DNA from: DASUBN01 sp035691665 | Lineage (GTDB): Bacteria > Pseudomonadota > Gammaproteobacteria > Natronospirales > REEB76 | DNA length: 32,323 nt | Direction of reading: 5' to 3' | Assembly: GCA_035691665.1 (NCBI GenBank) | Contig: DASSIS010000054.1 | Coordinates: 1-32,323, forward strand | Program-made: the position numbers and the translations under genes | Shown here: in pieces, positions 16,694 to 25,207 of the stretch | How positions within the stretch are numbered: position 1 is the stretch's first letter | How the letters are laid out: each line of letters starts with the position of its first letter | Notes under the pieces: model-generated | Seen by the model: the letters and a program-made list of their open reading frames with translations, nothing else | Told to the model about the DNA's origin: nothing | Databases searched by the model: none

Positions 16694-18703
16694 ATGAAGA
16701 GTCTTTTATCGAAAGCGGCCCTAGCCGGAACGCTGCTCGGCCTCACGGCCGGCGCGGCGCTGGCCGACGGCATGTCGTTCAATCCGTACTCGCCCGCTCA
16801 CGGGCATCCCTACCGTCACGGTGTGATCCCAACCCGTGAGGTCCATAAGTTGATGCACCACTGGCGTGCCACGCACGTCAACGCCGCCACGAGCGCGAAC
16901 ACGCTCTCCTACGGCGGTGGCACCAACAGCAGCAGCCAAGGCAACGTGGGCGTGATGAACGCGCACGTCAAGGTCTACCTGGTGTTCTACGGCAGCGGTT
17001 GGGGCACCCAGAGCACCAACTCCAACGGCGACGCGACCTTCTCCGGCGACCCGGATGGGGCGGCTCCGGTCACCCAGGAGATGTTCAAGGGCATCGGCAC
17101 CGGCGGCGAACTCTGGTCCGCCGACCTGACCCAGTGGTGCCAAGGCATCGCCTCGGGCTCCCAGAGCTGCCCCTCGGGCACGCCGTCTTCGAGCTTCGTG
17201 CCCTATCAGTCGGGCGGCGTCCTGGCGGGCGTGTGGGAAGACACCAGCGCCACCACCCCGGTCAATGCCAACGGCAACAAGCTGGCGCAGGAAGCCATCA
17301 AGGCGGCCCAGCACTTCGGCAACACCACCGCGGCCTCTAACCGCAACGCCTATTACGTGATCATGTCGGCCCACGGCGACGATCCGGACAACTATGAGAG
17401 CCCGACCCAGGGCTATTGCGCGTGGCACGACTGGAACGGCGACACCACCCTCACGGGCGGTGCGGCCTCTTCCTCGGTGGGCGATATCGCCTTCAGCAAC
17501 CAGCCCTACAACATGGACATGGGCTCGAGCTGCGGCGTGGGCTTCGTGAACAGCCCCGGCACCCTCGACGGCTGGACCATGACCCTCGGTCACGAGTGGC
17601 ACGAGATGATGTCGGACACCTTCCCGGCGGGCGGCTGGACCAACGCCTCCTCCGGCGAAGAGAACTCCGATGAGTGCGCGTGGATCGCTGCCGGCCAAGC
17701 CGGCGGTGCCGCCAACGTCAGCATGGCCACCGGGACTTTCACCGAACAGGCCAGCTGGTCCAACGACACCAACGCTTGCGCCATCTCCCACGCCATCGTG
17801 GGCGGCGGCGGCAACACCACGCCGACGGCCAACAACGGCTCGGTGAACACCAACGAGAACAGCGCCGTCAACGGCACCCTGTCGGCTTCCGACACGGACG
17901 GTGACACGCTGACCTTCGCGGTGGTCGCGAACCCGGCCCACGGCTCGGTGAGCATCACCAACGCCGCGACCGGCGCCTTCACCTATACGCCGGCCAGCAA
18001 CTACTCGGGCAGCGATTCCTTCACGTTCCACGCGACCGACAGCGCCGGCAACGTGTCGAACACCGCTACCGAGAGCGTGTCGGTGACCTCGACGGTCAAC
18101 GCCACGCCGACGGCCAACAACGGCTCGGTGAACACCAACGAGAACAGCGCCATCAACGGCACCTTGTCGGCTTCCGACACGGACGGTGACACGCTGACCT
18201 TCGCGGTGTTGGCGGCTCCGACCCACGGCACGGTGAGCATCACCAACGCCGCGACCGGTGCCTTCACCTACACGCCGGCCAACAACTACTCGGGCAGCGA
18301 TTCCTTCACGTTCGACGCGACCGATAGCGCCGGCAACGTGTCGAATGCCGCCACCGAGAGCGTCACCGTGAACCCGGTGAGCAGCGGCGGTTGCCCGGCT
18401 GGTTACACCAAGTACACCGGCAACATCACCGCCGGCAACGACGTGTATGAGCCGAACAACAACTACTACCACACCAGCGTGAAGGGCGTGAACTCGGGCA
18501 TCCTGAGTGGCCCGTCCGGTACGGACTATGACCTGTACCTGTACAAGTGGAACAACACGTATGGTTGGGAAGTGGTGGCTTCCTCCACCGGCCCGACCTC
18601 GAACGAGACCATCAACTACAACGGCTCGAGCGGCTACTACGAGTGGGACATCTATGCCTACTCCGGCAGCGGCAGCTTCCAGTTCTGCTTGAAGCATCCG
18701 TAA
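16694..18703 (+). CDS. Large secreted protein: possible HExxE metalloprotease-like domain, two tandem-95 repeats, PPC-like C-terminus
   Basis: A 669-residue exported protein. The signal peptide is MKSLLSKAALAGTLLGLTAG (cleaved near ALA-DG). Residues about 80-375 form a domain that starts NAHVKVYLVFYGSGWGTQ and includes AYYVIMSAHGDDPDNYES, GYCAWHDWNGDTTLTGG and a conserved-looking block GHEWHEMMSDTFPAGGW then EENSDECAWIA, with His300-Glu301-x-x-Glu304. This resembles a family of secreted proteins in actinobacteria with GHEYAETITD at the same place; a zinc site is plausible but not proven. Two near-identical 95-residue repeats (about 376-565, NTNENSAVNGTLSASDTDGD) are tandem-95/cadherin-like modules. 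The last ~100 residues (from GNITAGNDVYEPNNN) look like a PPC domain, usual at the end of secreted peptidases. Probable role: extracellular or cell-surface protein, perhaps protease or matrix component. It has its own promoter, leader and terminator. Confidence 0.75.
   Translation: MKSLLSKAALAGTLLGLTAGAALADGMSFNPYSPAHGHPYRHGVIPTREVHKLMHHWRATHVNAATSANTLSYGGGTNSSSQGNVGVMNAHVKVYLVFYGSGWGTQSTNSNGDATFSGDPDGAAPVTQEMFKGIGTGGELWSADLTQWCQGIASGSQSCPSGTPSSSFVPYQSGGVLAGVWEDTSATTPVNANGNKLAQEAIKAAQHFGNTTAASNRNAYYVIMSAHGDDPDNYESPTQGYCAWHDWNGDTTLTGGAASSSVGDIAFSNQPYNMDMGSSCGVGFVNSPGTLDGWTMTLGHEWHEMMSDTFPAGGWTNASSGEENSDECAWIAAGQAGGAANVSMATGTFTEQASWSNDTNACAISHAIVGGGGNTTPTANNGSVNTNENSAVNGTLSASDTDGDTLTFAVVANPAHGSVSITNAATGAFTYTPASNYSGSDSFTFHATDSAGNVSNTATESVSVTSTVNATPTANNGSVNTNENSAINGTLSASDTDGDTLTFAVLAAPTHGTVSITNAATGAFTYTPANNYSGSDSFTFDATDSAGNVSNAATESVTVNPVSSGGCPAGYTKYTGNITAGNDVYEPNNNYYHTSVKGVNSGILSGPSGTDYDLYLYKWNNTYGWEVVASSTGPTSNETINYNGSSGYYEWDIYAYSGSGSFQFCLKHP
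17821..18378 (+). repeat. Two direct repeats of 285 bp inside the secreted-protein gene (tandem-95 modules)
   Basis: Unit 1 begins at 17821 and unit 2 at 18106, exactly 285 bases (95 codons) apart; the second unit is slightly shorter. Many long stretches, such as the one encoding NNGSVNTNENSA, are identical at DNA level, so duplication is recent or kept by gene conversion. Such arrays readily change copy number. Confidence 0.85.
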
Positions 18704-18736
18704 CCGGTAAAACCTTAAGGATCGTCTCTTGATCCA

Positions 18737-18767
18737 GGCCCGCGGTGTTCTCACCGCGGGCCTTTTT
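18737..18767 (+). terminator. Rho-independent terminator of the secreted-protein gene
   Basis: The perfect 11-bp stem GGCCCGCGGTG (18737-18747) / CACCGCGGGCC (18752-18762) with a TTCT loop is followed by TTTTT. It lies 33 bases after the stop codon and isolates this gene from yadG. Confidence 0.93.
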
Positions 18768-18823
18768 CTTGTGCATCAAGGTGGTGTTATCATCTTGGCC
18801 CTTCGCGACTAGCCCCTCCCGGC

Positions 18824-19738
18824 ATGAAAGCCCTCTCCATCCATAACCTGACCAAGACCTACAAGAACGGCGTAGAGGCCCTCAAGGGCATCGATTTCGA
18901 GGTGGAGGAAGGCGAGTTCTGCGCACTGCTAGGGCCCAACGGCGCCGGCAAGACCACCACAATCGGCATCGTCACCTCGCTCGTGAACAAGAGCGGCGGC
19001 GAGGTCTCCGTCTTCGGTCACGATATCGACCGGGAGCTGGAAGTCGCCAAGTCCTGCATCGGCCTCGTGCCCCAGGAGCTCAACTTCAACCAGTTCGAGA
19101 AGGTCTACGACATCGTGGTGAACCAGGCAGGGTTCTACGGCATCCCGCGCAAGCTGGCCCACGCGCGCGCCGAGAAGTACCTGAAGCAGCTCACCCTCTG
19201 GGAGAAGCGCGACGACATGTCCCGCACCCTCTCGGGCGGCATGAAGCGGCGCCTGATGATCGCCCGCGCCCTGGTGCACGAACCCAGGCTGCTCATCCTG
19301 GACGAGCCCACCGCCGGCGTGGACATCGAGATCCGCCGTTCCATGTGGGAGTTCCTGCGCAAGATCAACAAGGAAGGCATCAGCATCATCCTCACCACCC
19401 ACTACCTGGAAGAGGCCGAGAACCTCTGCCGGCGGGTGGCCATCATCGATCACGGCTTGATCATCGAGCAGGGCTCGACCCGCGACCTCCTGGCGAAGCT
19501 CCACACCGAGACCTTCGTGCTCAACCTGCGCCAGCCCCTCGCCAAGCTCCCGACGGTGGACGGCTATGCCCTCACCCAGGTGGACGAGAACACCCTCGAG
19601 GTGGAGGTGAACAAGGAACAGGACGTGAACGCGTTGTTCGAGCTGCTCTCCCGCCACTCCGTGCAGGTGATGAGCATGCGCAACAAGGCCAACCGGCTGG
19701 AAGAACTCTTCGTGCGGCTCACCGAGCGCAAGGGCTGA
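18824..19738 (+). CDS. yadG: ABC transporter ATP-binding protein, YadG type
   Basis: A 304-residue nucleotide-binding subunit. Walker A is LLGPNGAGKTTT (about 35-46); the Q-loop LVPQELNFNQFEKVYDIVV is characteristic of YadG; the signature is LSGGMKRRLMIARAL; Walker B is LLILDEPTAGVD; and the switch His is in TTHYLEEAE. The C-terminal ~90 residues form the extra regulatory domain. Together with the next gene it makes a two-component exporter of the ABC-2 class; the substrate of YadGH is not established. ATG 18824 lacks a strong ribosome-binding site. It is followed after 5 bases by the permease gene, so the two are one operon ending at the terminator near 20550. Confidence 0.93.
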   Translation: MKALSIHNLTKTYKNGVEALKGIDFEVEEGEFCALLGPNGAGKTTTIGIVTSLVNKSGGEVSVFGHDIDRELEVAKSCIGLVPQELNFNQFEKVYDIVVNQAGFYGIPRKLAHARAEKYLKQLTLWEKRDDMSRTLSGGMKRRLMIARALVHEPRLLILDEPTAGVDIEIRRSMWEFLRKINKEGISIILTTHYLEEAENLCRRVAIIDHGLIIEQGSTRDLLAKLHTETFVLNLRQPLAKLPTVDGYALTQVDENTLEVEVNKEQDVNALFELLSRHSVQVMSMRNKANRLEELFVRLTERKG

Positions 19739-19743
19739 CCGTC

Positions 19744-20520
19744 ATGAACCGCGTCCGCGAGAACCTCATCGGCTTCAACACCATCGTCATCCGCGAGCTG
19801 CGCCGCGTGCTGCGCATCTGGATACAGACCCTGGTGCCCCCCGCCATCACCATGACGCTCTACTTCATCATCTTCGGCAGCCTCATAGGCCGCCGCGTGG
19901 GGCAGGTGGGCGGTTTCGACTACATGGCCTACATCGCTCCCGGCCTCATCATGATGTCGGTGATCACCAACGCCTACGCCAACGTGGTCTCCTCGTTCTT
20001 CGGCGCCAAGTTCGGCCGCCACATCGAGGAGCTGCTGGTCTCGCCACTGCCGAACAGCTACATCGTGATGGGCTACGTGGCCGGCGGCGTGCTGCGCGGC
20101 CTGCTGGTGGGGATGATCGTGACGGTGGTGGCGCTATTCTTCACCAGGCTGCACGTGGCACATCCCTTCATCACCATCACCACGGTGCTGCTCACCTCGA
20201 TAGTGTTCTCGCTGGGCGGGCTCATCAACGCCGTCTACGCCAAGAAGTTCGACGACGTGACCATCGTGCCGACCTTCATCCTCACCCCGCTCACCTACCT
20301 CGGCGGCGTGTTCTATTCCATCCACATGCTGCCCGACACCTGGCAGCTGATCTCGCGCTTCAACCCCATCCTCTACATGGTGAACGCGTTCCGCTACGGC
20401 ATCCTCGGCCAGTCCGACATCGAGATCGAGACCGCCTACGGCATCATCGTGCTGTCCATGCTCTTGCTCTACGCTTTCAGCATCTATCTCCTGAACAAGG
20501 GCGTGGGGATGAGAAGCTGA
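19744..20520 (+). CDS. yadH: ABC-2 type transporter permease, YadH type
   Basis: A 258-residue permease with six hydrophobic helices. The ABC-2 signature region is AKFGRHIEELLVSPLPNSYI (about 89-108), preceded by YIAPGLIMMSVITNAYANVV and followed by a long membrane stretch, then LTPLTYLGGVFYSIHMLPDT and NPILYMVNAFRYGILG, all as in YadH. It pairs with YadG to form the exporter in the inner membrane. ATG 19744 lies 5 bases after the yadG stop; the long upstream open frame is a shadow of yadG. Confidence 0.93.
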   Translation: MNRVRENLIGFNTIVIRELRRVLRIWIQTLVPPAITMTLYFIIFGSLIGRRVGQVGGFDYMAYIAPGLIMMSVITNAYANVVSSFFGAKFGRHIEELLVSPLPNSYIVMGYVAGGVLRGLLVGMIVTVVALFFTRLHVAHPFITITTVLLTSIVFSLGGLINAVYAKKFDDVTIVPTFILTPLTYLGGVFYSIHMLPDTWQLISRFNPILYMVNAFRYGILGQSDIEIETAYGIIVLSMLLLYAFSIYLLNKGVGMRS

Positions 20521-20546
20521 CGACCGCTGCGTACCGCTTGGATGAA

Positions 20547-20580
20547 AAAGGGCCCGGTGCGTCACCGCACCGGGCCCTTT
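20547..20580. terminator. Bidirectional terminator between yadH and the amino-acid permease
   Basis: A perfect 15-bp stem, AAAGGGCCCGGTGCG (20547-20561) with loop TCAC and its complement (20566-20580), has T-rich ends on both strands. It sits in the 74-base convergent space, 26 bases from yadH and 14 from the permease stop. Confidence 0.92.
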
Positions 20581-20594
20581 AAGTTTACCGGCCC

Positions 20595-22208
20595 TTACTT
20601 GTCGGCCTTGATCGTCGCCGCGTAGTAGGACTTGACCCGCGCCGGGGCGACGCCGGTGGCGAGGGCGATGTAGAGGATGATGAGGCTGAACACCGCCACG
20701 GCGAACATGCCGTCGAAGATACCGAAGGTGCCGGTGCCGCCCATCTCCACCGGACTGAGATAGCTCAACACCCACATGCCGACGAAGTAAGGCACCAGCC
20801 ACCAGGCGTGGACCAGGTCCTCGTCGGACTCCTTGCCCTGCGTATACAGATACAGGTGCCGCAGGGTATAGGCACCCATGATCACGGCGATGATCAGGAA
20901 CAGTACGTTCACGGTGGGGAAGCCCGCCCAGTACATCACGAAGTTGGAGGCGATGAAGGCTGCTGGCGCGATGACCCAGGCGCTCCACAGCCTGAAGGGA
21001 CGCTTCAGGTCCGGCATGACGCGGCGCATCCGCAAGAGCACCACGCAGCCGATGCCGTAGGAGAGCACCGTGGCCGAGGAAGCGTAATTCACGAGTTTCT
21101 GCCAGCTCGGGAAGGGGAAGAAGAAGATGCAGCCGATGACGAAGGACAAGAGCAGCGCGGTCCAGGGCGTGCCGTGCTTGTTGATGTCGGAGAGGCGCTT
21201 GGGCGCATAGTCCTCCTCCGCCGCCGCCATCACCACCCGCGCCGTGGCGGTGGTCCAGATGTAGCCGCAGGCCGTGGGGGAGATGATGGCGTCCGCGTAG
21301 AGCGCCATGGCCCACCAGGAGACGCCGAGGGTGAGCAGCAGGCCCACCATGGGGCCGGAGGCGAGGATCGGGTTCGCCGTCATGCTGCCGAAGTTCAAGC
21401 CCGCCCAGCCTTCCTTCGCCAGGAGCTCCGGCGGCACCGCCGCCACGAAGGAGTACTGCACGAACACGTAGATGATGGCCGAGGAGAGGATGGTGCCCAC
21501 CACCGCCCGCGGGATGTTGCGCGCCGGGTCCTTGGTCTCGCCGGCGAGCTGGATGGCCTGGGTGAAACCGAACAGGGAGAAGAACACGCCCGCCGTGGAG
21601 ATGGCCAGGAACATGTTGGTCACGTCGCCCGTGGCATGGGCCTTCACCGAGAAGTTCTCGGGGTGGTGGGCGCTGAACATAAGCACCAGGACCGTGCCGA
21701 TGGGCGCGCACACCTTGATCCAGGTGGCGAAGGTGTTGAGCGCCAGCACCAGCCGCAGGATCAGGAAATTGAGCGCCACGAAGGCGGCCATGATGAAGAC
21801 GCACACCACGATGCCGGTGCCGGTGAGCAGGCCCGTGGAGGTGTCGACCATCCCGGGCAGGTAGCCGTTGGCGTAGGTCACGACCGCCAGCGCCTCGACG
21901 GGCGCGATGGTCACGTAGGCCAGGAACAGGATCCAGCTCCACACCCGTCCCACGAGCCGCCCGTGGCTGATGACGCTGATGTGCATGAGCCCGCCGCTGC
22001 GGGGGAAGAGCGGTCCGAGTTCAGCGTAGACCATGGCGATGAGTCCCACCACCAGGGCAGCGATGGCCCAGGAACCGATGCTCAGGGGGCCGGCGATCTG
22101 GGCCGCCTTCATGGGCCCGAAGAGCCAGCCGGAGCCGATGGTGGAACTCAGTCCGGCGAACCACAGGCCGATGAGACCGGCGTCTTTACGCAGTTTGCCT
22201 TGGGCCAC
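20595..22208 (-). CDS. APC-family amino-acid permease
   Basis: A 537-residue permease with about 12-13 membrane helices. The N-terminus LIGLWFAGLSSTIGSGWLFG is the APC first half-helix with the substrate-binding Gly-rich GSGW break; AQIAGPLSIGSWAIAALVVG and EAPxxPVEALAVV-like segments (here YVTIAPVEALAVVTYANGYL) follow; the conserved FxFxxxQxAGETKDPARNIP stretch reads GFTQAIQLAGETKDPARNIP. Family role: secondary uptake (or exchange) of amino acids across the inner membrane; the exact amino acid cannot be read. The start is GTG with AGGAG 7 nt upstream, better than any ATG. It is transcribed alone after a 218-base spacer with hairpins. Confidence 0.9.
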   Translation of the reverse strand: MAQGKLRKDAGLIGLWFAGLSSTIGSGWLFGPMKAAQIAGPLSIGSWAIAALVVGLIAMVYAELGPLFPRSGGLMHISVISHGRLVGRVWSWILFLAYVTIAPVEALAVVTYANGYLPGMVDTSTGLLTGTGIVVCVFIMAAFVALNFLILRLVLALNTFATWIKVCAPIGTVLVLMFSAHHPENFSVKAHATGDVTNMFLAISTAGVFFSLFGFTQAIQLAGETKDPARNIPRAVVGTILSSAIIYVFVQYSFVAAVPPELLAKEGWAGLNFGSMTANPILASGPMVGLLLTLGVSWWAMALYADAIISPTACGYIWTTATARVVMAAAEEDYAPKRLSDINKHGTPWTALLLSFVIGCIFFFPFPSWQKLVNYASSATVLSYGIGCVVLLRMRRVMPDLKRPFRLWSAWVIAPAAFIASNFVMYWAGFPTVNVLFLIIAVIMGAYTLRHLYLYTQGKESDEDLVHAWWLVPYFVGMWVLSYLSPVEMGGTGTFGIFDGMFAVAVFSLIILYIALATGVAPARVKSYYAATIKADK

Positions 22209-22284
22209 GGGATGCTCCTGGTACTGGAAGGATGCGTGAGGCTAACGAAGGGTCGGCCCCCGCGCAAGGTGAGGCCGGTATCCA

Positions 22285-22326
22285 GGCGAGTATGCCGCGA
22301 ACCGCATGCGGTTCGCCATACTCGCC
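22285..22326. other. Long GC-rich hairpin in the permease/MATE spacer
   Basis: Outer arms GGCGAGTATG (22285-22294) and CATACTCGCC (22317-22326) enclose the 20-base perfect palindrome at 22297-22316, GCGAACCGCATGCGGTTCGC, with a 2-base bulge on one side. There is no T-run. It may end the MATE transcript or act as a repeat of REP type. Another hairpin, GTTGGCCG-CTT-CGGCCAAC at 22396-22414, follows the MATE gene more closely. The rest of 22209-22426 shows no gene. Confidence 0.7.
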
Positions 22327-22426
22327 CGACCGAACGGGCAGGCAGGGATAGTCTGCCCCGTGCCGGGCTCGGAGCTAAGGACGCGTAGAGCCGTAGTTGG
22401 CCGCTTCGGCCAACCAGGTCTTTCTT

Positions 22427-23782
22427 CTACTTAGGCTGCACCCGGCTCTGTTTCAGGAACCGGGCGCTCAGGAGCACCGCCGCCACCGTGAGGCCCGCCA
22501 GGAACCCGGCCCAGATCATGGCCGGACTCATGTGCAGCGGGATGCCGAAGGCCCAGGCCAGGGGGAAGCCCACGCCCCAGTAGGCCAGCACCGTGATGAG
22601 CATGGGTATCCGCGTGTCCTTGTAGCCCCGCAAGGCGCCCATGGCGCTCACCTGCAGGCCGTCCGAGAGCTGCATCACCGCGCCCATGTAGAGCAGGCTC
22701 ACGGCGATGGCGCTCACCGCCGGATCGCGGGTATAGACGCTGACGATGAGGCCCGGGATCAGCAGCATGGAGAGCGCCGAGAGCACCTCGAAACACATGC
22801 ACAGGCCGATGCCGGTGAGCCCCGCGAGCCGCGCCCCGGCACGGTCGCCGGCGCCGAGCGCATGGCCCACCCGCACCGAGATGGCGAGCGAGATGCTCAT
22901 GGGCACCATGAACACGAAGGAGGCGTAGTTGAGGGCGATCTGGTGGGCCGCCACGATGTCGGTGCCGAGGGTGCCCATGATGAGCCCTACCCCGGAGAAC
23001 AGGCTCGACTCCATGAAGATGCCGATGGCCATGGGTACCCCGAGCCACAGCAGCTCACGCTGCAGCAGCAGCTCAGGGGTGTCGAAGCGTGCGAACAGCT
23101 CCAGGGGTCGGTAGTGTTCCCGGTGGCGCATATATAGGAGCATGGTGAGGAACATCACCCATTGGGTGACGGCGGTGGCATAGCCGGTGCCGGTGGCTCC
23201 TATGGCCGGGAAGCCGAGCTTGCCGTACATGAGCACGTAGTCCAGCACCGCATTGAGCGCGAGCCCGGCGATGGCCACGGCCAGCAATATCCGGGTGCGT
23301 CCCATGCCTTCGCTGGTGAAGCGCAGCACTTGGTAGAGGCAGATGCCCGGCATGCCCCAGGCGATGGCTTTCAGGTAACCGTCCGCCACTGGCACGATCT
23401 CGGGCTCGATGTGGATGGCCTGCATGAAGGGCACGGCGTTGCGCAGCAACAGCAGCCCGAGCACGCCGATGGCCACCGAGAGCCAGGCCATCTGGCGCGC
23501 GTAGCGGCCGATGTGGGCGAGCTTGCCCTCGCCATAGAGATGGGCGGTGGTGGGCGACTGCGCCATGATGACGCCGAGGGAGAACAGGAACACCGGCGCC
23601 CACACGCTGGAGCCTACCGCCACGCCGGCCAGGGTCTTGGCGCCGAGCAAACCCGACATCACCGCGTCCGTGAGTCCCATACCCACCAGCGCCAGGTTGT
23701 GCACGATGATAGGCACGCCGATGGCGAGCATGGCGCGGGCCTCGGCTTTCACCACGGGCCAGTGGGAGATGGACTTGGACAT
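22427..23782 (-). CDS. MATE-family multidrug/metabolite exporter (NorM-like)
   Basis: A 451-residue protein with 12 predicted membrane helices. The family start is AMLAIGVPIIVHNLALVGMG, then LTDAVMSGLLGAKTLAGVAV, and the N-lobe LFSLGVIMAQSPTTAHLYGEG has the SPxxAHLYGAG-like motif of NorM. The C-lobe repeat is ELLWLGVPMAIGIFMESSLF with GTLGTDIVAAHQIALNYASF and ALRGYKDTRIPML, the classical GALRGxxDTRxP motif. Role: H+ or Na+ antiport of cationic toxins or metabolites across the inner membrane. ATG 23782 has no clear ribosome-binding site; the upstream region to the divergent thiolase is 131 bases. Confidence 0.93.
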   Translation of the reverse strand: MSKSISHWPVVKAEARAMLAIGVPIIVHNLALVGMGLTDAVMSGLLGAKTLAGVAVGSSVWAPVFLFSLGVIMAQSPTTAHLYGEGKLAHIGRYARQMAWLSVAIGVLGLLLLRNAVPFMQAIHIEPEIVPVADGYLKAIAWGMPGICLYQVLRFTSEGMGRTRILLAVAIAGLALNAVLDYVLMYGKLGFPAIGATGTGYATAVTQWVMFLTMLLYMRHREHYRPLELFARFDTPELLLQRELLWLGVPMAIGIFMESSLFSGVGLIMGTLGTDIVAAHQIALNYASFVFMVPMSISLAISVRVGHALGAGDRAGARLAGLTGIGLCMCFEVLSALSMLLIPGLIVSVYTRDPAVSAIAVSLLYMGAVMQLSDGLQVSAMGALRGYKDTRIPMLITVLAYWGVGFPLAWAFGIPLHMSPAMIWAGFLAGLTVAAVLLSARFLKQSRVQPK

Positions 23783-23913
23783 GGGGCGTGAGCGCTTGGG
23801 CGTTCGTTTATAACGGCTTGTGCATCATAGCAATTTCGCGCCATCTTGACGGCTGTGGCATGATGGAGCAATCGGATCCCCATCCTAAGAACACGAGTTT
23901 CCCGGAGAAACCC

Positions 23914-25206
23914 ATGGCCCAGTCAGCACGCCCCGTCGCCATCGTCGGCAGCAACCGCATCCCCTTCTGCCGCATCTTCACCAACTACGCCGACATCGGC
24001 AACCTGGAGATGCTCACCGCCGCAGTCACCGGCCTGGTGGAGAAGTACAAGCTCAAGGGCGAGATCCTGGGTGACGTGGTGGCAGGCGCCGTCATGAAGC
24101 ACTCCCGCGACTGGAGCATGGCGCGCGAGGCGGTGCTGTCCAGCGGGCTCAACGTGCACACCCCGGCCCACAACTCCGACCGCGCCTGCGGCACCTCGCT
24201 GTCCACCGCCGCGGAGATCGCCGCGCGCATCGCCATCGGCGAGATCGACTGCGGCATCGCCGGCGGCGTCGACACGGCGAGCGACGTGCCCATCGTCTTC
24301 GGCCGCCACTTCCAGCAGATCCTGCTCAAGAGCAGCCGCGGCAAGAGCTTCGGCCAGCGCCTCTCCCCCTGGTTCGGCTGGCGTCCCTCGGACCTCAAGC
24401 CGCACCTGCCCGGCGTCACCGAATCCCGCACCGGCCTCAACATGGGCCAGTCCTGCGAACTCATGGCCCAGGAATGGGGCCTCACCCAGAAGGAGCAGGA
24501 CGAGCTCGCCTACCAGAGCCACATGAAGGCGGCCGCGGCCTGGAAAGAAGGCTTCTTCAACGACCTGGTCACGCCCTTCCACGGCGCCACCACCGACAAC
24601 AACGTGCGGGCCGACACCACCCTGGAGAAGCTCGCCAAGCTCAAGCCCGCCTTCGACCGCAAGAGCGGCAAAGGCACGCTCACGGCCGGCAACTCCACGC
24701 CGCTCACGGACGGCGCTTCCGCCGTGCTGCTCGCTTCCGAGGACTGGGCCAAAGCCCGGGGCCTGCCGGTGCTCGCCTACCTCACCCACACCGCCACCGC
24801 GGGTGTGGATTTCGCCGGCCAGCAGGGCCCGCGCGAGGGCCTGCTCATGGCGCCCACCTACGCCGTGCCCAAGATGCTCGACAAGGCGGGCTTGAAGCTC
24901 CAGGACTTCGATTTCTACGAGATCCACGAGGCCTTCGCCGCCCAGGTGCTCTGCACCCTCAAGGCCTGGGAGTCGGCGGAGTACTGCCGCACCCGCCTCG
25001 GCCGCCAGGAGCCCTTGGGCTCCATCGACCGCAGCAAGCTCAACGTGAAGGGCGGCAGCGTCGCCCTCGCCCATCCCTTCGGCGCCACCGGCGGCCGCAT
25101 CATCGGCGGGCTGGCGAAGTTGCTGGCCCAAAAAGGCAAGGGCCGTGGCCTCATCTCGATCTGCACCGGTGGCGGCATGGGTGTGACCGCCATCCTGGAA
25201 CGCTGA
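23914..25206 (+). CDS. Acetyl-CoA acetyltransferase / 3-ketoacyl-CoA thiolase, FadI-like
   Basis: A 430-residue thiolase. Catalytic residues are seen in order: nucleophile Cys92 in NSDRACGTSLSTAAE; GNSTPLTDGASAVLL at about 267; His in YEIHEAFAAQ; NVKGGSVALAHPFGATGGRI; and the second Cys in CTGGGMGVTAILE. Length and the inserts (GRHFQQILLKSSRGKSFGQR; TGLNMGQSCELMAQEWGLTQ) fit FadI, the large thiolase subunit of the beta-oxidation complex, more than the 390-residue biosynthetic thiolases. It cleaves (or makes) 3-ketoacyl-CoA. There is no fadJ-like partner beside it. ATG 23914 has GGAG 6 nt upstream; the longer frame to 23788 is not needed. Repeat A4 begins two bases after its stop. Confidence 0.92.
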   Translation: MAQSARPVAIVGSNRIPFCRIFTNYADIGNLEMLTAAVTGLVEKYKLKGEILGDVVAGAVMKHSRDWSMAREAVLSSGLNVHTPAHNSDRACGTSLSTAAEIAARIAIGEIDCGIAGGVDTASDVPIVFGRHFQQILLKSSRGKSFGQRLSPWFGWRPSDLKPHLPGVTESRTGLNMGQSCELMAQEWGLTQKEQDELAYQSHMKAAAAWKEGFFNDLVTPFHGATTDNNVRADTTLEKLAKLKPAFDRKSGKGTLTAGNSTPLTDGASAVLLASEDWAKARGLPVLAYLTHTATAGVDFAGQQGPREGLLMAPTYAVPKMLDKAGLKLQDFDFYEIHEAFAAQVLCTLKAWESAEYCRTRLGRQEPLGSIDRSKLNVKGGSVALAHPFGATGGRIIGGLAKLLAQKGKGRGLISICTGGGMGVTAILER

Positions 25207-25207
25207 T

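Noticed and set aside
16721..18754. Minus-strand open frame of 677 codons opposite the secreted-protein gene
   Set aside because: Its Val/Gly/Arg/His-rich repeats only reflect the repeats of the sense gene, and it reads through the terminator at 18737-18767.
20134..22388. Open frames of 602 (minus) and 526 (plus) codons overlapping yadH and the permease
   Set aside because: Shadows of the genes with recognisable membrane domains; compositions are Arg/His/Gly-rich with no motif.
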